This document shows positions 20,851-32,634 of a stretch of DNA of 64,000 nucleotides, piece after piece (the first letter of the stretch is position 1; the number at the start of each line of letters is the position of its first letter). Where the stretch lies: positions 4,985,121-5,049,120 of the forward strand of contig OX465115.1 of the NCBI GenBank assembly GCA_949987565.1, written 5' to 3'. The notes under the pieces were generated by a model. The model was not told the origin of the DNA. It searched no databases and was given only the letters and a program-made list of their open reading frames with translations. The DNA is from Luidia sarsii. Lineage: Eukaryota > Echinodermata > Asteroidea > Paxillosida > Luidiidae. The position numbers were made by a program, and so were the translations under genes.

Positions 20851-21899
20851 ACAGAGACAGAGAGGGAGAGGGACAGTTTGCTTGTACAGACATACCAAAT
20901 CTTGTAGATTTCAGCTAATGATTTGAGAGGGGGGGGGATGACTACGTATTTTCATAGCAGGACTTGGACTGAGGTTTTCCCCGTCAGATAAACCACAGCT
21001 CAACAAAAAAACATTGTCCCACAGGGATTTGCAAATCAATCTTTGCACAATAAAATTTGTAAAAAAACGAATAAAACGACCGAACAAGGCAGCGTAGCGG
21101 CAAGCACCGACATCTCTGAGGCCATTAAAAAAAACAACGGCTTGCTGGCTAAATTGTCCCACAGTCCTGGGAGGGCAAAAAATAAAAAATAAACCCGTCT
21201 TTTTTTAAATCATCTGAGAAAGGCCCATACTAGAAATGGCAGGCCCTCTGACCTTCTACGACGAGGGAATGACAGATTTAATTTGTGACAAAGAAAAATA
21301 TTGTCTCTCTTGAAATAATCACTAGACAGATATTTTGAGGGGAGAGATATCCATCAGTTCCTGCAAGCCCAAAGAATAATATTGTGAGGCAAGGACAAGC
21401 GCAGTAGGGCAATAACTTATAGCAAAGAGCTTTGAGGGAATCACATCCACTTTGAGTCGGCGTGAAAATGAACAACGCAAGTGAGGGCATATTACACAGC
21501 GACGGTGCCGAAATCCACGCGCCCCCGCGGCCCTAGCTTGTAATACATGTGTGCAGACAGCCAGCGTCGGGTCGGGTGTGCGTGTGCATGAACAACTGCA
21601 CATATACACTTGAGCCACCCATGCTGACAGGCAGATATAGATACAGAAGTGTATTCCCGATGGGGCAACGGCGAGTGACTGAAGCCGGCACCGCCACATC
21701 GCTCTGGATTGTATAGGGGGGGGGGGAGAGGAGGAGGAGAGCAGACCGTAGTCGGCATCAATTTGTCCATCACCCAGGTTTCATCCACCTCACCTTCCCC
21801 GCACGACAGCCTTTAAGGCATCGCTGACCTCTGGCTGAACCCATCCCCTGCTGGCAGACTTGTCTCATGAATTATTCATGACAGTAAGTCGATGCAGCC

Positions 21900-22350
21900 A
21901 TGGGGAGAGAAGGAGGGTAGGTGGGGAGAGGGATAGCACTGGGGGTGAGGGGGGGGTTGGAGAGGGGAGAGGTAGAGTGGAGAGTGGGAGAGAGGGAGAG
22001 GGGGAGAGGGGGAGAGGGGGAGAGAGGGGGAGAGGGGGAGAGAGGGGGGAGAGGAGGAGTGGGGGATAGGGAGAGAGTGGGGTAGAGGGGGAGAGGGAGA
22101 GAGGGAGAGAGGGGGAGAGTGGGATAGTGAGAGAGGGGGAGAGTGGGATAGTGGGGAAGGGGGAGAGTGGGATAGTGGGATAGTGGGAGAGGGGGAGAGT
22201 GGGATAGTGGGAGAGGGGGAATGTGGGATAGTGGGAGAGGGAGACAAGGGGATAGTGGGATAGTGGGAGAGGGGGAGAGTCGGATAGTGGGAGGGGGGAG
22301 AGTGAGGTGAGGGGGGAGAGTGAGGTAAAGGGGGAGAGACACAGAGAGAG
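21900..22350. repeat. GGGGGAGAG/GGGATAGT polypurine array
   Basis: Irregular GGGGGAGAGTGGGATAGTGG units on the plus strand, grading from GGGAGAGG. Confidence 0.92.
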
Positions 22351-22399
22351 GGAAAGAGGGCTAGACGGAGAGAGATCAAATCACACAAGACAATAATTT

Positions 22400-25300
22400 T
22401 CCAATCCAACAAAACAAAATTCTCCCTGCCCCTCCCTCCTTCCCCTTACACGGAAACAGTAGTCTAGCCATGAGCGGATTTAAAAAAGAAAGAAAAAAAG
22501 CTCAATTTGACAGTAAACCAAGCGCTGCATTTGCCAGAGCCGAGTGGGCCGCTTGCAGAGGGTCAATGTGCACCGAGCTGAATGGGACAGTGAGGCTCAG
22601 CAGACAGAGAATGTCACTCGCAAGGAGTCGCCGGCGAGCAGAGATTGGGGAGGAGCGGACTGTAGTATTCTGGGAACACATAGAAGTTGTAGGCCTAGTG
22701 TACCGTCCTCACGTACCGCCGATGAGTCGACACACGGCGCTACATTGCACTCAAGCACACCCCCCTCTCCCCCCCCCCCCCCCCCGGGGGGACCCGGCCG
22801 CACTTGTATATGGGAAATTATGACTGGAATTTCAACCAGGGTATACTACACTTGGAATACATTACGAGGGGCAGCCCAGTCGTGTACAAAAACATAACCA
22901 AGTAGCTCAGACTCTAGCCCAAGCTTTCTTCTCAGTCATCCAAAAGCCAAAACTAAACAGTTTCTGGAGGTTTTTTTTTTCATCTAAAGATTGATGGCAC
23001 TGTTCTCTCTTATGACAGAATCAATTGAAAATCAATTTCAGTTTCAATTTCAATCAATTGAAAACCTTTCATAAAGGGGTGTTTTTTTATTTTTTTTATT
23101 TTTTTAATCTCGACAAATGCAGAGGGCATAGTGTATTTACATTGATTCTAGTAGTAGTAGGACCTTTACACTGCTTAGATCTCTTTCAAATGGCTCTCAG
23201 GAATACGGTGCTTGAATAATTTTCTTTCGCTGAATCATCATCCCCACCACTGTCAGTCATCAGAATGCCCTTGCTTCACTGACAGCTTCTTAATTGATTT
23301 CTAATTGGTCCAGCCTTTATTAGTACAAGTCGTAATTATTCGTGCTTTTTATCGTGCGTCTATGGGGATTCTGGCACTTGTAATTCTATCCCTCGCTCAT
23401 TGAGATGCTGCAAATCCTACATAATGGGCTGTCGATTCCCCCCCTCCCTCCACCCTCCTCCCTCCTGCGCGAGAAAAACAAAACAGGACTCTGGATCACG
23501 GGGCCTCAAGGAGATCATATTGATTAATTCAACAAGCTTTTCAATGGCTGAAACCTTGACATGCGCTGCCCAACATCATTAATCTGGGACATCTGGTCAG
23601 TCCATACATGTCTGATGGATTGGCTACAGTTCCTACCCCCCCCCTCCCCCTCCACGAGACGGGCGACTAAAGGCATTGTTTTAAAGCACAAATAAGTATC
23701 AACTGACCAAAAAATTCCCTCAATCCTACAGAATCATCCTCCATCACATTGGGCCTTGTAAACTGTATCCTGCATTTTCCTACATTGACATAAAACTCCA
23801 CATGCCCTCAAATCCTGCAAATTCCTACACTAGGACAATAGGATTCTGTAGGATTTGGGAAAGTTAGGGTTGTTAAAAAAGGGAATACTGCACTCAGCTG
23901 AACGGGGCACCGAGTTTGGGCATGTTATTTTGAGGCAGAACAGACTGGACCCGGAGGTGTTGAGGGAAGGGTTTGCACCAAAGCAATGTGGCATGACATG
24001 TATGTAAATGGGACCTTCTTGTACATAGTCCATCTGTACCTTACGTCAAAGATGGTGCAAATAAAGACAAAGTCAAAAGAAAGTGGCCTGAAAACAGAAG
24101 AGAAACCTAGACTTCACAGTGGTTTACCAAGACCAGTGAAAACAACAAGAGGCAAATCCCCTTATTCATTTGATGTCTTGCTACCCGACAGGGAAAGAAC
24201 AAAATCACTAAGCTGATGTATTCAAGGAGCATTAGAACATTGCCGTATCTACACACCGTTTTCAAAACTCTCTGGGCCAACAAAGTGACCAAGTGCAAAC
24301 TCCCAATGATTTTCTCCTTCCAAAAGTCCAGACGACAAGAATCAGTCACTTCCTTCTCGCCCAAAGTTAGGCGCACCTCATGCACTCTTTGCCTGCACGT
24401 GAACCCCCGTGCGACAATTGCCATGGAGACCATCTAGTTCCCAGGCTATTGCAGCTTGAATGACCCGCCGCAGTCAATAAGCGTACAATAGATATGACAG
24501 TATGACCTCAAGGAATTCAAAAAGGGCTGGTTGGCATTCTTTTTTTGGAGGAGGGGGGGGGGGGGGGAGAGGAGGAGAGGGTAAATGTCTATTTAGGACT
24601 CAAAATGCGCTCTCACTGTGCACATCATGTGCATAACAAAAGCCTGTCTAACCATGGGTTGCATTGAATGAGTGTGAATCTTAGAAGGCTTAACAGAGTG
24701 TAGTGTGGGATCTGGAAATAGTCCAGGTAAAGAAAGGCTTGGGTCATTCAACCGGCCAGTTAACCCACCCGTGCCGGTTGTGCCGGTTGTGCCAACCCCT
24801 GTGGGGAAAAAAACAACAACAGTCTCCCACAACTATAGTCTGCGAAAAACGTACTGAAGTATGTCCGAGGTCAACTGCCGAATACATAACAGCATCAAAA
24901 TTACATGAAAATGACATTATGTCATCGAGTCGTCTGTCTGATTCTGTGTAAATTCACCGGGGTGGGAGGTGGGAGGGGATAGCAACATTCTGACTAACGC
25001 AATGCATGACTAACCACTGCACCAATTCCTCTCACTGCACATAGTATATTTCTGTTTTGTACAGGATCTCATACAAACAAAAATGGAACATTCTCTCATG
25101 AAATTCAATCATTGTACCACACTTTTGACTCATTCGAGCTCCCACCCAAACTGGAAAATCCCGGTGAATTCTCACGAGATTGCCCACCGGCCACCACTGA
25201 ATCAACCTTGCACAACGCTACTTTTCAATCGAGACAGAAGCAGCTCCCACAAACACATTGGAGGAAATCAAATCGAGAAAATAGTAAGGGCCGACCTCTG

Positions 25301-26460
25301 AATTCTCGCTCAAGCCTCGCACTTAAGGTTTTTGTTTACTGGCCTACCGGGCTAGTAAATTGAGTTTTTTACCAGCCCGTAGCAAGTTTTACTAGCCCTG
25401 TCAAATTAATATTGAATTTAAAAGAAGGCCATCAGGTCAAGTCAAACAAATTATTAGTTTCTACTTTCTTACTCCCGCCTGCATAATTTTTTGCCGCCAC
25501 ACCGCTGTCTACTTTTTACTAGTCCGTCGGGCTAGCAAAGTGGGTCATTTTACTAGCCCGCGGCTGTTTTTACTAGACAATGACCGCCGGGCTAGTGCTA
25601 AGGTCGAGCCCCGTCGCCGGACCATTCTCAAGTACAGAAACTTTCAAATTTGCTCAAAGCTAAATGAACGTGCCGTTGAGCAGGAAGTGAATGTAGAAGT
25701 TCCCGCAGTACACACAAACAGGGCAATAACATCACGCCCTCTTAAAATAAAAATAAATAAAAAATCTCACACAACAAGCAGAAACCTGTTTTCCTGAAAT
25801 AAGGCAGACCTCATCAACAAACACTTATGAACAGTTACCTTGTTTAGGGTTTTTTGGGGGGTCAGATTGGTGTGGTCGTACTAATCAGTGTCAACACGCG
25901 TCAACACATGACAGTGGCGTCAGCATTCAAAAATGCCCAAAGCGGTGGCCGACTCTTTATTATTGCAAAACGATATTTTGGCTTGAAAATGAGAGAAGAG
26001 GCGTCTAGAAAACGATAGTCAGCAGTTGTGCTTCTAAGCGGTGACATTTTTAGAGGTAATGAAAATAATTTTCGTAAATGAAATATAACATGAAACCAAT
26101 GCAAATCCTCTCTGATACTACTTCTCACAGTATTGTGTATCCATTTCCAATGTATGATACATTTTGCCTTCGTGTGTTGAACGTTGATGCGTGTTGACGC
26201 CAATTCGTATGACCCGCTTGGGAGAGGGCTGACAAAATTCAGACTACAGAACTGTTCCATCAGATGCTTACTATGATGACTATCATGCATTCAGCCCACA
26301 GTGCACAGCACTTGGAATCTACACATCTCCGAGGGATTGTTGGGTTATCGACAATACGGTCCAGACACCGCAGTAAAAGTTGGAAAACTACGCTGGAAAT
26401 ATCATTGATAAATTAATAGAAAACAACAAAATCTCTGCAGATTTGAGATGTTGGAGCCTG
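22400..26460. other. Intergenic or 5' intron sequence without recognised genes
   Basis: No coding segment could be supported. It holds the AGGATT cluster in reverse orientation at 23,715-23,860 and a cluster of GGGCTAGTAAA-type inverted motifs at 25,325-25,605 (TTTTACTAGCCC and its complement at least six times), which looks like a small mobile element with subterminal repeats. Confidence 0.5.
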
Positions 26461-26466
26461 TGCACA

Positions 26467-27591
26467 GGGCTTAGCTAGTCCCACTTACTTGACCGCTTAA
26501 AAGAGTTTGAAGATTGTCTGTCGCACTAGCGTCCCACCACGTTTAATATACAAAAACGCCAATTTTCAACCAAAGGCCTTAAAAGTGCCCGAAATCGCGT
26601 CCAAAGATGTCCAGACGAACACGTGGTACTTCAGCGGTACTTACGATGTATTTTGGGACCGCAAATCCGACAAAAATGTGGGCATCGGACATGTCGCGTT
26701 GGTGAAAACTCCATTCGTGTGTCCACGTAGAAAATCTCTCCATGCGCTTTAGCAATGAGGCAACGTACAAACATATTACACAAAGACTGGGTACCAGACG
26801 TGCTTGGCCAAACGCACTAACGACTGTTTCATGTCGCTGTTATAGGCAAGTGCGTGGAACAGTCTCACAAACAGTAATATTGTAAGCTCTTATTTGTCAA
26901 GTGATTATGCACAGTTTCCATGTGTGATATTCGTAATATATTGATGATAACCACAAAAATACAGCGATAAACTCAGGTACACTGTAACAATGCAAATTGT
27001 CATCCAGTAAACATCCACTGCTATCCAGAAACCCAGCTTTACATATCAATAACACAGGAACTGCAATATAATACGTATATCACACATGAAAACTGTGCAT
27101 AATCACTTCACCAATAAGAGCTTACAATATTACTGTTCGTGAGACTGTTCCACGCACTTGCATATAACAGCGACATGAAACAGTCGTTAGTGTGTTTGGC
27201 GAAGCACGTCTGGTACCCAGTCTGCGTGTAATATGTTTGTACGTGGCCTCATTGCTAAAGCGCATGGAGAGATTTTCTACGTGGACACACGAATGGAGTT
27301 TTCAACAACACGACATGTCCGATGCCCACATCAGCGACATTTTGTCGGATTTGCGGTCCAAAAATACATCGTAAGTACGGCTGAAGTACCACTTGTTCGT
27401 CTGAACATGTGTAGAATCCGTCAGGTGCTTTTATTGAATCTTTGGATGCGATTTCGGGCACTTTTAAGGCCTTCGGTTGAGAATTAGCGTTTTTGTATAT
27501 TAAACGCGGTGGGATGCTAGTGCGACAGACAATCTCAAAACCCGTTAAAGGGGAGCTCCTAGGGGCCCAGTTAGTGGGACTAGGGCTTAGC
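26467..27591. mobile_element. Fold-back transposon with about 500-bp inverted arms, Mutator-like
   Basis: The element body is 26476-27582. It ends TAGTCCCAC...GTGGGACTA and is flanked on both sides by the 9-bp direct repeat GGGCTTAGC (26467-26475 and 27583-27591). The arms, about 26476-26945 and 27075-27582, are imperfect inverted copies sharing for example GATTGTCTGTCGCACTAGC and AAAATCTCTCCATGCGCTTT. The loop is about 130 bp. Long terminal inverted repeats with a 9-bp target duplication are typical of Mutator-like elements. No transposase is encoded, so it is non-autonomous. Confidence 0.85.
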
Positions 27592-27739
27592 AACTTTTAA
27601 ATAAAAAATGTTTTATGTTTGGAACTGACAACTTTAAATCAGTTGTGACAACTGATTACTTATCCTCTTACAAAAATTACAATACAAATTACAACTACAA
27701 CTTACAAGTCAATTGGCAAAATGAAACAAAAACACACAA

Positions 27740-27845
27740 ATGTTTTGCCTTTGAGAAAGGTCCTGCAAGGATCGAAACGTCAGGCCCACTAAATTTTGAG
27801 ATTTGCATTTTGGTAATTTTAGTCAGTAAGCAGTTTGCAACAATT
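27740..27845 (-). repeat. Dispersed GACGTTTCGATC element, near-full copy
   Basis: Reads GCCTTTGAGAAAGGTCCTGC, AAGGATCGAAACGTCAGGCC, CACTAAATTTTGAGATTTGC and ATTTTAGTCAGTAAGCAGTT, giving the whole element of about 105 nt in reverse orientation. Confidence 0.85.
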
Positions 27846-28039
27846 TTAATATATCACAAATTATTTTCATCAAATTGAAATATCATTATCAAGACTTCCA
27901 TTACAAACGGGTGGGAGGTTTATGTGGAAAATAATCAATTCAAAGATGCTGACTAACTCAACGGGAAACTGGTAAAAAGAAGAAAATGTTCACACCCTTC
28001 ACCGATGTGACTTATCACTTCACAACATTTCAACCTCAT

Positions 28040-31000
28040 CATGCATTGAATATACACACACACACACACAACTCAGTGGCGACCCGCACAAGCCGGTACG
28101 GAATATCGTGACCCCCTCCTCCCTCCCCCCACCCATTCCGATGCATTTTTTTCGCAGAAATAAAGCAGTAAACTCGACATCAACGCCGAAGTTGCAACCA
28201 TTGGTGGTGCACGAGTTTCGTCCGGCGGCGATTCGGGGGATTTGGGGACGATTTTGTTGCCGAACGATGTGATTTCGCAATCACGTTGGCCGGCGTAATG
28301 CGCAATATGGAAACCCGTGAAACCGAATTTATACCCTCAACAAAATGGCGGCTAGGCGGATACGACGTGTTAAAAAAATGAGATTTTTCGTTATCGACGG
28401 GGTTTTTTGGGGGGCCAAAATGGGGGCACAGATGAGTAAAAACGACTTACATGTTGATATAAAAAAGATACGATTGTGGCCGATGAATGTGTGGTGGTTG
28501 AAACTGCGGTGGCACACCTAGAGGTTTGTTGCCCTTGTGTTGGGGATAGCTCATCGCAACGTGAACTAGACACGGTAGTCCTGTGAAAGGACTCGCCGTT
28601 TTCGCCTTTTCTTGGCGTTATCTCCTGTCAAATCAAACAAAAATTCACACACATAATAAATAACATATTTTCTCTTACCACAGATGTCCAACGCAGCACA
28701 AAATGTTTGTTTTCAAGAAGGATGACGTATGATTTAAATAGACTAATCACATGTACTACCTTAGCTTAGCAATAGCCGGCTAGGAGACGAAGACAAAAGT
28801 TCGGCACTTCGTGCACTCGGGAAAATACGTCATTGGAATTAGTATAAATGGCCGTTGGTGGCGCACTACCAAACTGGTAGTGTGTTATTATTTTTTGTTG
28901 AGAGTTTTGCAACAGATTTTCGGCCTACCGCCTACAAGTTCTAAAAAAAAAAGATAATAAAAATTCATAAATTGTTTTGTGGTTTTCAGTTATGGAAGTT
29001 TTATTTTCTGAAACCAACGTGAGAGTCAAATATTGTGAACCAGCAAGATTCTTACCAAAAAATGTAATGCTAATGTTTCGCATTGCTTTCGAGCAAGACT
29101 CGATCCCGTACTGACTATTAATTAATTTTTAAATGACCAAGCAATCAGAATTTTCTAAGATTAAACCCTTACACACTGTTGAAGTCAGAATCACATTTTA
29201 ATTGATCATCTAGCGCTGGCCACTTCACACAAACAGTCTTTTGTAATAATCTTATGCGCCTCGATCAAGTAGGCCTCTTATCATAATCAATCGACTGCAT
29301 GATTGATTAAAAAGGCTGTTGCTCCTCTCTTGATCAGCCGGACAAGGACACTGAATAGCGAACGTCACGGTACGGCAGACCATTCTTGTCCTTGTCAAAT
29401 AGTTCGATGCCCTTTCCCGAATTAATTCACTTGTCTGAACCGACGGCAGATGCTAAATCGAGCCACCGCCCCAGAGCTCTTAAAACAAAATGCCATGCAC
29501 GTACACCATCCCCCAAAAGCAATACACGTATACATGTAAACTTCTTGATGGCAACATTATATGACCCAAAACCATATGAAGGCCAGCTCAGCTGTTTTGA
29601 AGAATATTATGCCTGGAGTGTTAGGCGCGGCATCAGGCAGTTTTCAGTTTGACAAACGCACAAAAAACCAGAACAACTTGAAACAATAATTGGTCTTCTC
29701 GCCACGCTGGAGTGCAGGAAATTCAAAGCCAAGCCCGACGTTTCGATCCTGTAGCAATAATACTAGCATGGACCTTTCTCTACCTTTAAAGGGTCCGATC
29801 AAGCTGCCAATGCTAGTATAGGATCGAAACGTCTGCAGGCCGCAATTTTTTTGTTTCCGTGAGGTAAGTGAGTCAAACATGCTTCACAATTTCCTCATTG
29901 AAGTATGGGGAGGAAAATTATAAATTTATAAATTTTATTTAAATCATGAAAAAATGTTGACTCGCTTACCTACGAAAAAAAAAATTCGATTAAATCTCCC
30001 AATTTTGGATAATAAATTATTCTGGTTTCTTGTCATTTTAGTCAGTACAGTATGATGATGATTATAATAAACAGTCTGCTACATTTTTTTGCACATTACT
30101 AGTTGTATTTGTAGATAACAAGTTCTCGGCGTCTGAGTTGGGAACGGCATGCAGTATCCACTAGTATTCCCAGCAGCCCGAACAAAGAAAGAGGTTGAGG
30201 ATTTTTTTTTTGGGGGGGGGTTGGAAGTTAGGCAAGCGAGGTAAAGAATGATAACAACTGAGATAATGAGGAAATCGAGGTCAGGAAGAGACAATTATGT
30301 CGATTAACACCCCCCTCCTCACACACCCACACAAACAGCGATAGGTTTTAGTCTGGGCATTCCCCTGTCTTTGAAATTCCTTCGCGTAGCCCAAAAGAAC
30401 TTCTTTGTTCTTGCCACAGGCATGTCGATCCGCCTTCAGTATCACTCAACCGCACTCAACACCATTCTACCATTGAACGCCCCGTACTAGTAGTACTTAG
30501 TACTGAGTTTAGCAATGAGCCTACTTCCTTCCTTACGTGCGTGCGGTCGCCATATTAGACTAGCCACCAGTCCTTACACAGTTCTCGTCAAGTTCCCGTT
30601 GGCCGGTTGATTCGCGGCCCGACAACGCCCACTTTTTTGTGTTTGCGTCAAGTCTAGGATCTAGGCAATTCGCCGTTGAGCTATGAAAAAAAAACCCAGT
30701 TTGAAACGATGCTCTGAATTTCGAGTTTTGCGTCTGACCAAAAATAGAAAGAAAGAAGTGAAATCGTTCCATTGTTCTTGATGTTGCGTAACGCGTAACA
30801 CTAGTAGCCAGTCGAGGTCTGCGGTCACATGACGCGATTACCTTTCACGTGACCGCAAGAAGATTGGGCAAAAGGGGTCTGGCGCCCACGCCTCGTCGCG
30901 TACGGGCAGGCGCCAAGAGTCGCAGGGGTGCCAGTCTGTTGTTTTCCATACAATGTCAACACGACCAAGTGATCGCTGGACCCTGTCTATTTTTTTTGGT

Positions 31001-31250
31001 TGGCAGATCGGCAGATGACGTGAGCTGATTATCTCCACATTTCGACAATTTCTCGGGGATCGGGGACGGCAACAGCCGATCGCATATGCGCCGAGTAAAG
31101 GAAGCGTCCTTAGGCCTAGCTTGGCCTGTCCGTCGACGTAGCGAACCGCTCCGATTATCCGTCGAACATGATGTTGTAGAGTTTTTAACCGGCTGAAATT
31201 GACATTCACATTGAATTACATTGGGTCAACTCTAACTCTAACTAAGGAAG
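28040..31250. promoter_or_regulatory. Candidate promoter zone between eIF4G and SLC66A1
   Basis: Less repetitive, CpG-containing stretches (28,180-28,400 and 30,540-31,160) between the head-to-head genes. It contains CAACAAAATGGCGGCTAGGC (28339-28358), a YY1-type promoter motif, and TTTCACGTGACCGC (30843-30856), an E-box close to the TFEB CLEAR site and part of an inverted repeat with GCGGTCAC at 30821. A 123-codon open frame (31209-30838, minus) is followed by a donor-like AAAG|GTAATC, so it could be a 5' UTR exon of eIF4G. No start site is proven. Confidence 0.3.
29734..29842. repeat. Fold-back copy of the GACGTTTCGATC element
   Basis: CCCGACGTTTCGATCCTGTA...TACTAGCATGG is answered by CCAATGCTAGTATAGGATCG then AAACGTC in reverse, forming an imperfect hairpin around ACCTTTAAAGGGT. 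Confidence 0.75.
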
Positions 31251-31571
31251 TTCGTGTTGTAAGTATTACCGTTACTCTGCTTGTACCTCTAATGCATGCC
31301 CGTATTCTTATTTTTCTTATTCTGCTTTACAAATCAGCTGTTTATTTAACGCCAAACAAAGGTCAGTTCTGAATGACATTCTCGGATACCAAACATTGGA
31401 AGGGGTGACCTTTCGATTAGCAGTTGTACTTTAGTTGTAGGACGTTTCTCAAAGGCAGCATTTTTCGCCAAAACGGTACGTCCATCTAAAATGAAATAGC
31501 ATGTTTTTTACTTGCTAATGCTATTTATAATAAGTTCTCCCAATGAACAGCAGCTGTTCGTAAATAAAATA

Positions 31572-31760
31572 AACGCAGTGGCTGTTGTTACTGCAGGCGT
31601 CCGTGTGGTTCCCTGACTTCACAGTATTTGTCAGGATGTTTAGCTCTTGGAACCAGACTATCAGCTAATAGACTGGTTCAACCAGCCTGCAATGCTGACA
31701 AAATACAATCAAGTCAGGGAACCACACGGACGACTGCCGTAACAACAGCCACTGCGTAAA
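31572..31760. repeat. Inverted repeat with about 50-bp arms
   Basis: Left arm ACGCAGTGGCTGTTGTTACT then CGTCCGTGTGGTTCCCTGAC; right arm GTCAGGGAACCACACGGACG then GTAACAACAGCCACTGCGT. The loop is about 85 bp. MITE or fold-back type. Confidence 0.85.
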
Positions 31761-31850
31761 ATAAAACCAAACAAGTAAGTAGTTTCTGGTTCGGAGTTCA
31801 GACCTTGATTGAAACAGCAACCCTAGTACATAGTAGAGATTTCTAGAATA

Positions 31851-31921
31851 ACTAGAATAAAGGACTTCTAGTTCTAGTTCTACTTCTAAGTAGAACTAGA
31901 ACTAGAAGTCCTTATTCTAGT
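31851..31921. repeat. Hairpin of AGTTCTAG repeats
   Basis: ACTAGAATAAAGGACTTCTA then GTTCTAGTTCTACTTCTA is mirrored by AGTAGAACTAGAACTAGAAG and TCCTTATTCTAGT, a near-perfect 70-nt inverted repeat. Confidence 0.9.
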
Positions 31922-32245
31922 GATTGTCCTGGTTAAAGTGACATCGCATATCAGCTGTTTTGATTGGAAGCAATGGAAGGACTTATGAATTCAGCTCCGA
32001 GTATTTTCATTGCGGGGTGCAAGTTGAACAGACAATGTTGCAAACTGCTCACTTGCTGATCAAAACGCCCTGAAATATACATTTTTTTTTAAAGTCCTTT
32101 GAGCTGAGGTCCTGCTAGGATCGAAAGAGACAGCCCTTGCCTCAGCTTAGAATTTCAGATTTTCCTAAGCAAAAATTAAAAGTAACCATAAGTATGTGGG
32201 TTTTTCTTGTTTCATTGGTTCTCAGCTTCTTAGCAAACAGCAATT

Positions 32246-32268
32246 CAGCCAGCCAGCCAGCCAGTTAA

Positions 32269-32299
<31 letters not shown>

Positions 32300-32334
32300 A
32301 CCAGGCAGCCAGGCAGCCATTTAACCAGTCAGCT

Positions 32335-32392
<58 letters not shown>

Positions 32393-32396
32393 TTAA

Positions 32397-32434
<38 letters not shown>
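32246..32434 (+). repeat. (CAGC)n microsatellite ending at the SLC66A1 start codon
   Basis: Mostly perfect CAGC tetranucleotides with a few interruptions (GTTAAC, CTAG), running directly into the ATG at 32435. It is probably 5' UTR or the end of a 5' UTR intron, because every unit offers a CAG acceptor. The SLC66A1 frame stays open through it to the TAG at 32231, without an upstream ATG. Confidence 0.93.
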
Positions 32435-32435
<1 letters not shown>

Positions 32436-32634
32436 TGTCGTGGGGCTTGGTCTACGCAGACCCAGGTGACGAGTTCGGGCACACCTATCCGCACCCGGAC
32501 CGGGTGGAGAACTGCACGGACGGCGTGCCCTGGGTGTGGGACATCTTCCACGAATGCGTGACGGACCACGTGCAGTACGCGGGCTTCTTCCTGGGCCTCT
32601 TCTCCATCCTCTGCTGGCTGGTCGTCTTCCTGCC
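32435..32634 (+). CDS. SLC66A1: SLC66A1 exon 1 with start codon
   Basis: Starts ATG TCG directly after a (CAGC)n tract, with G at -3. Encodes the lumenal N-terminus (VENCTDGVPWVWDIFHECV) and transmembrane segment 1 (YAGFFLGLFSILCWLVVFL). The donor cc|gtaagc splits the Pro codon of the first PQ motif. Confidence 0.93.

Noticed and set aside
26507..27593. Matching 81- and 112-codon frames in both arms of the fold-back element
   Set aside because: They match because the arms are inverted copies; no transposase motif is visible and the two copies differ by frame-breaking changes.
30838..31209. 123-codon protein gene on the minus strand
   Set aside because: No recognisable domain. It may be a UTR exon of eIF4G, but coding potential is not supported.
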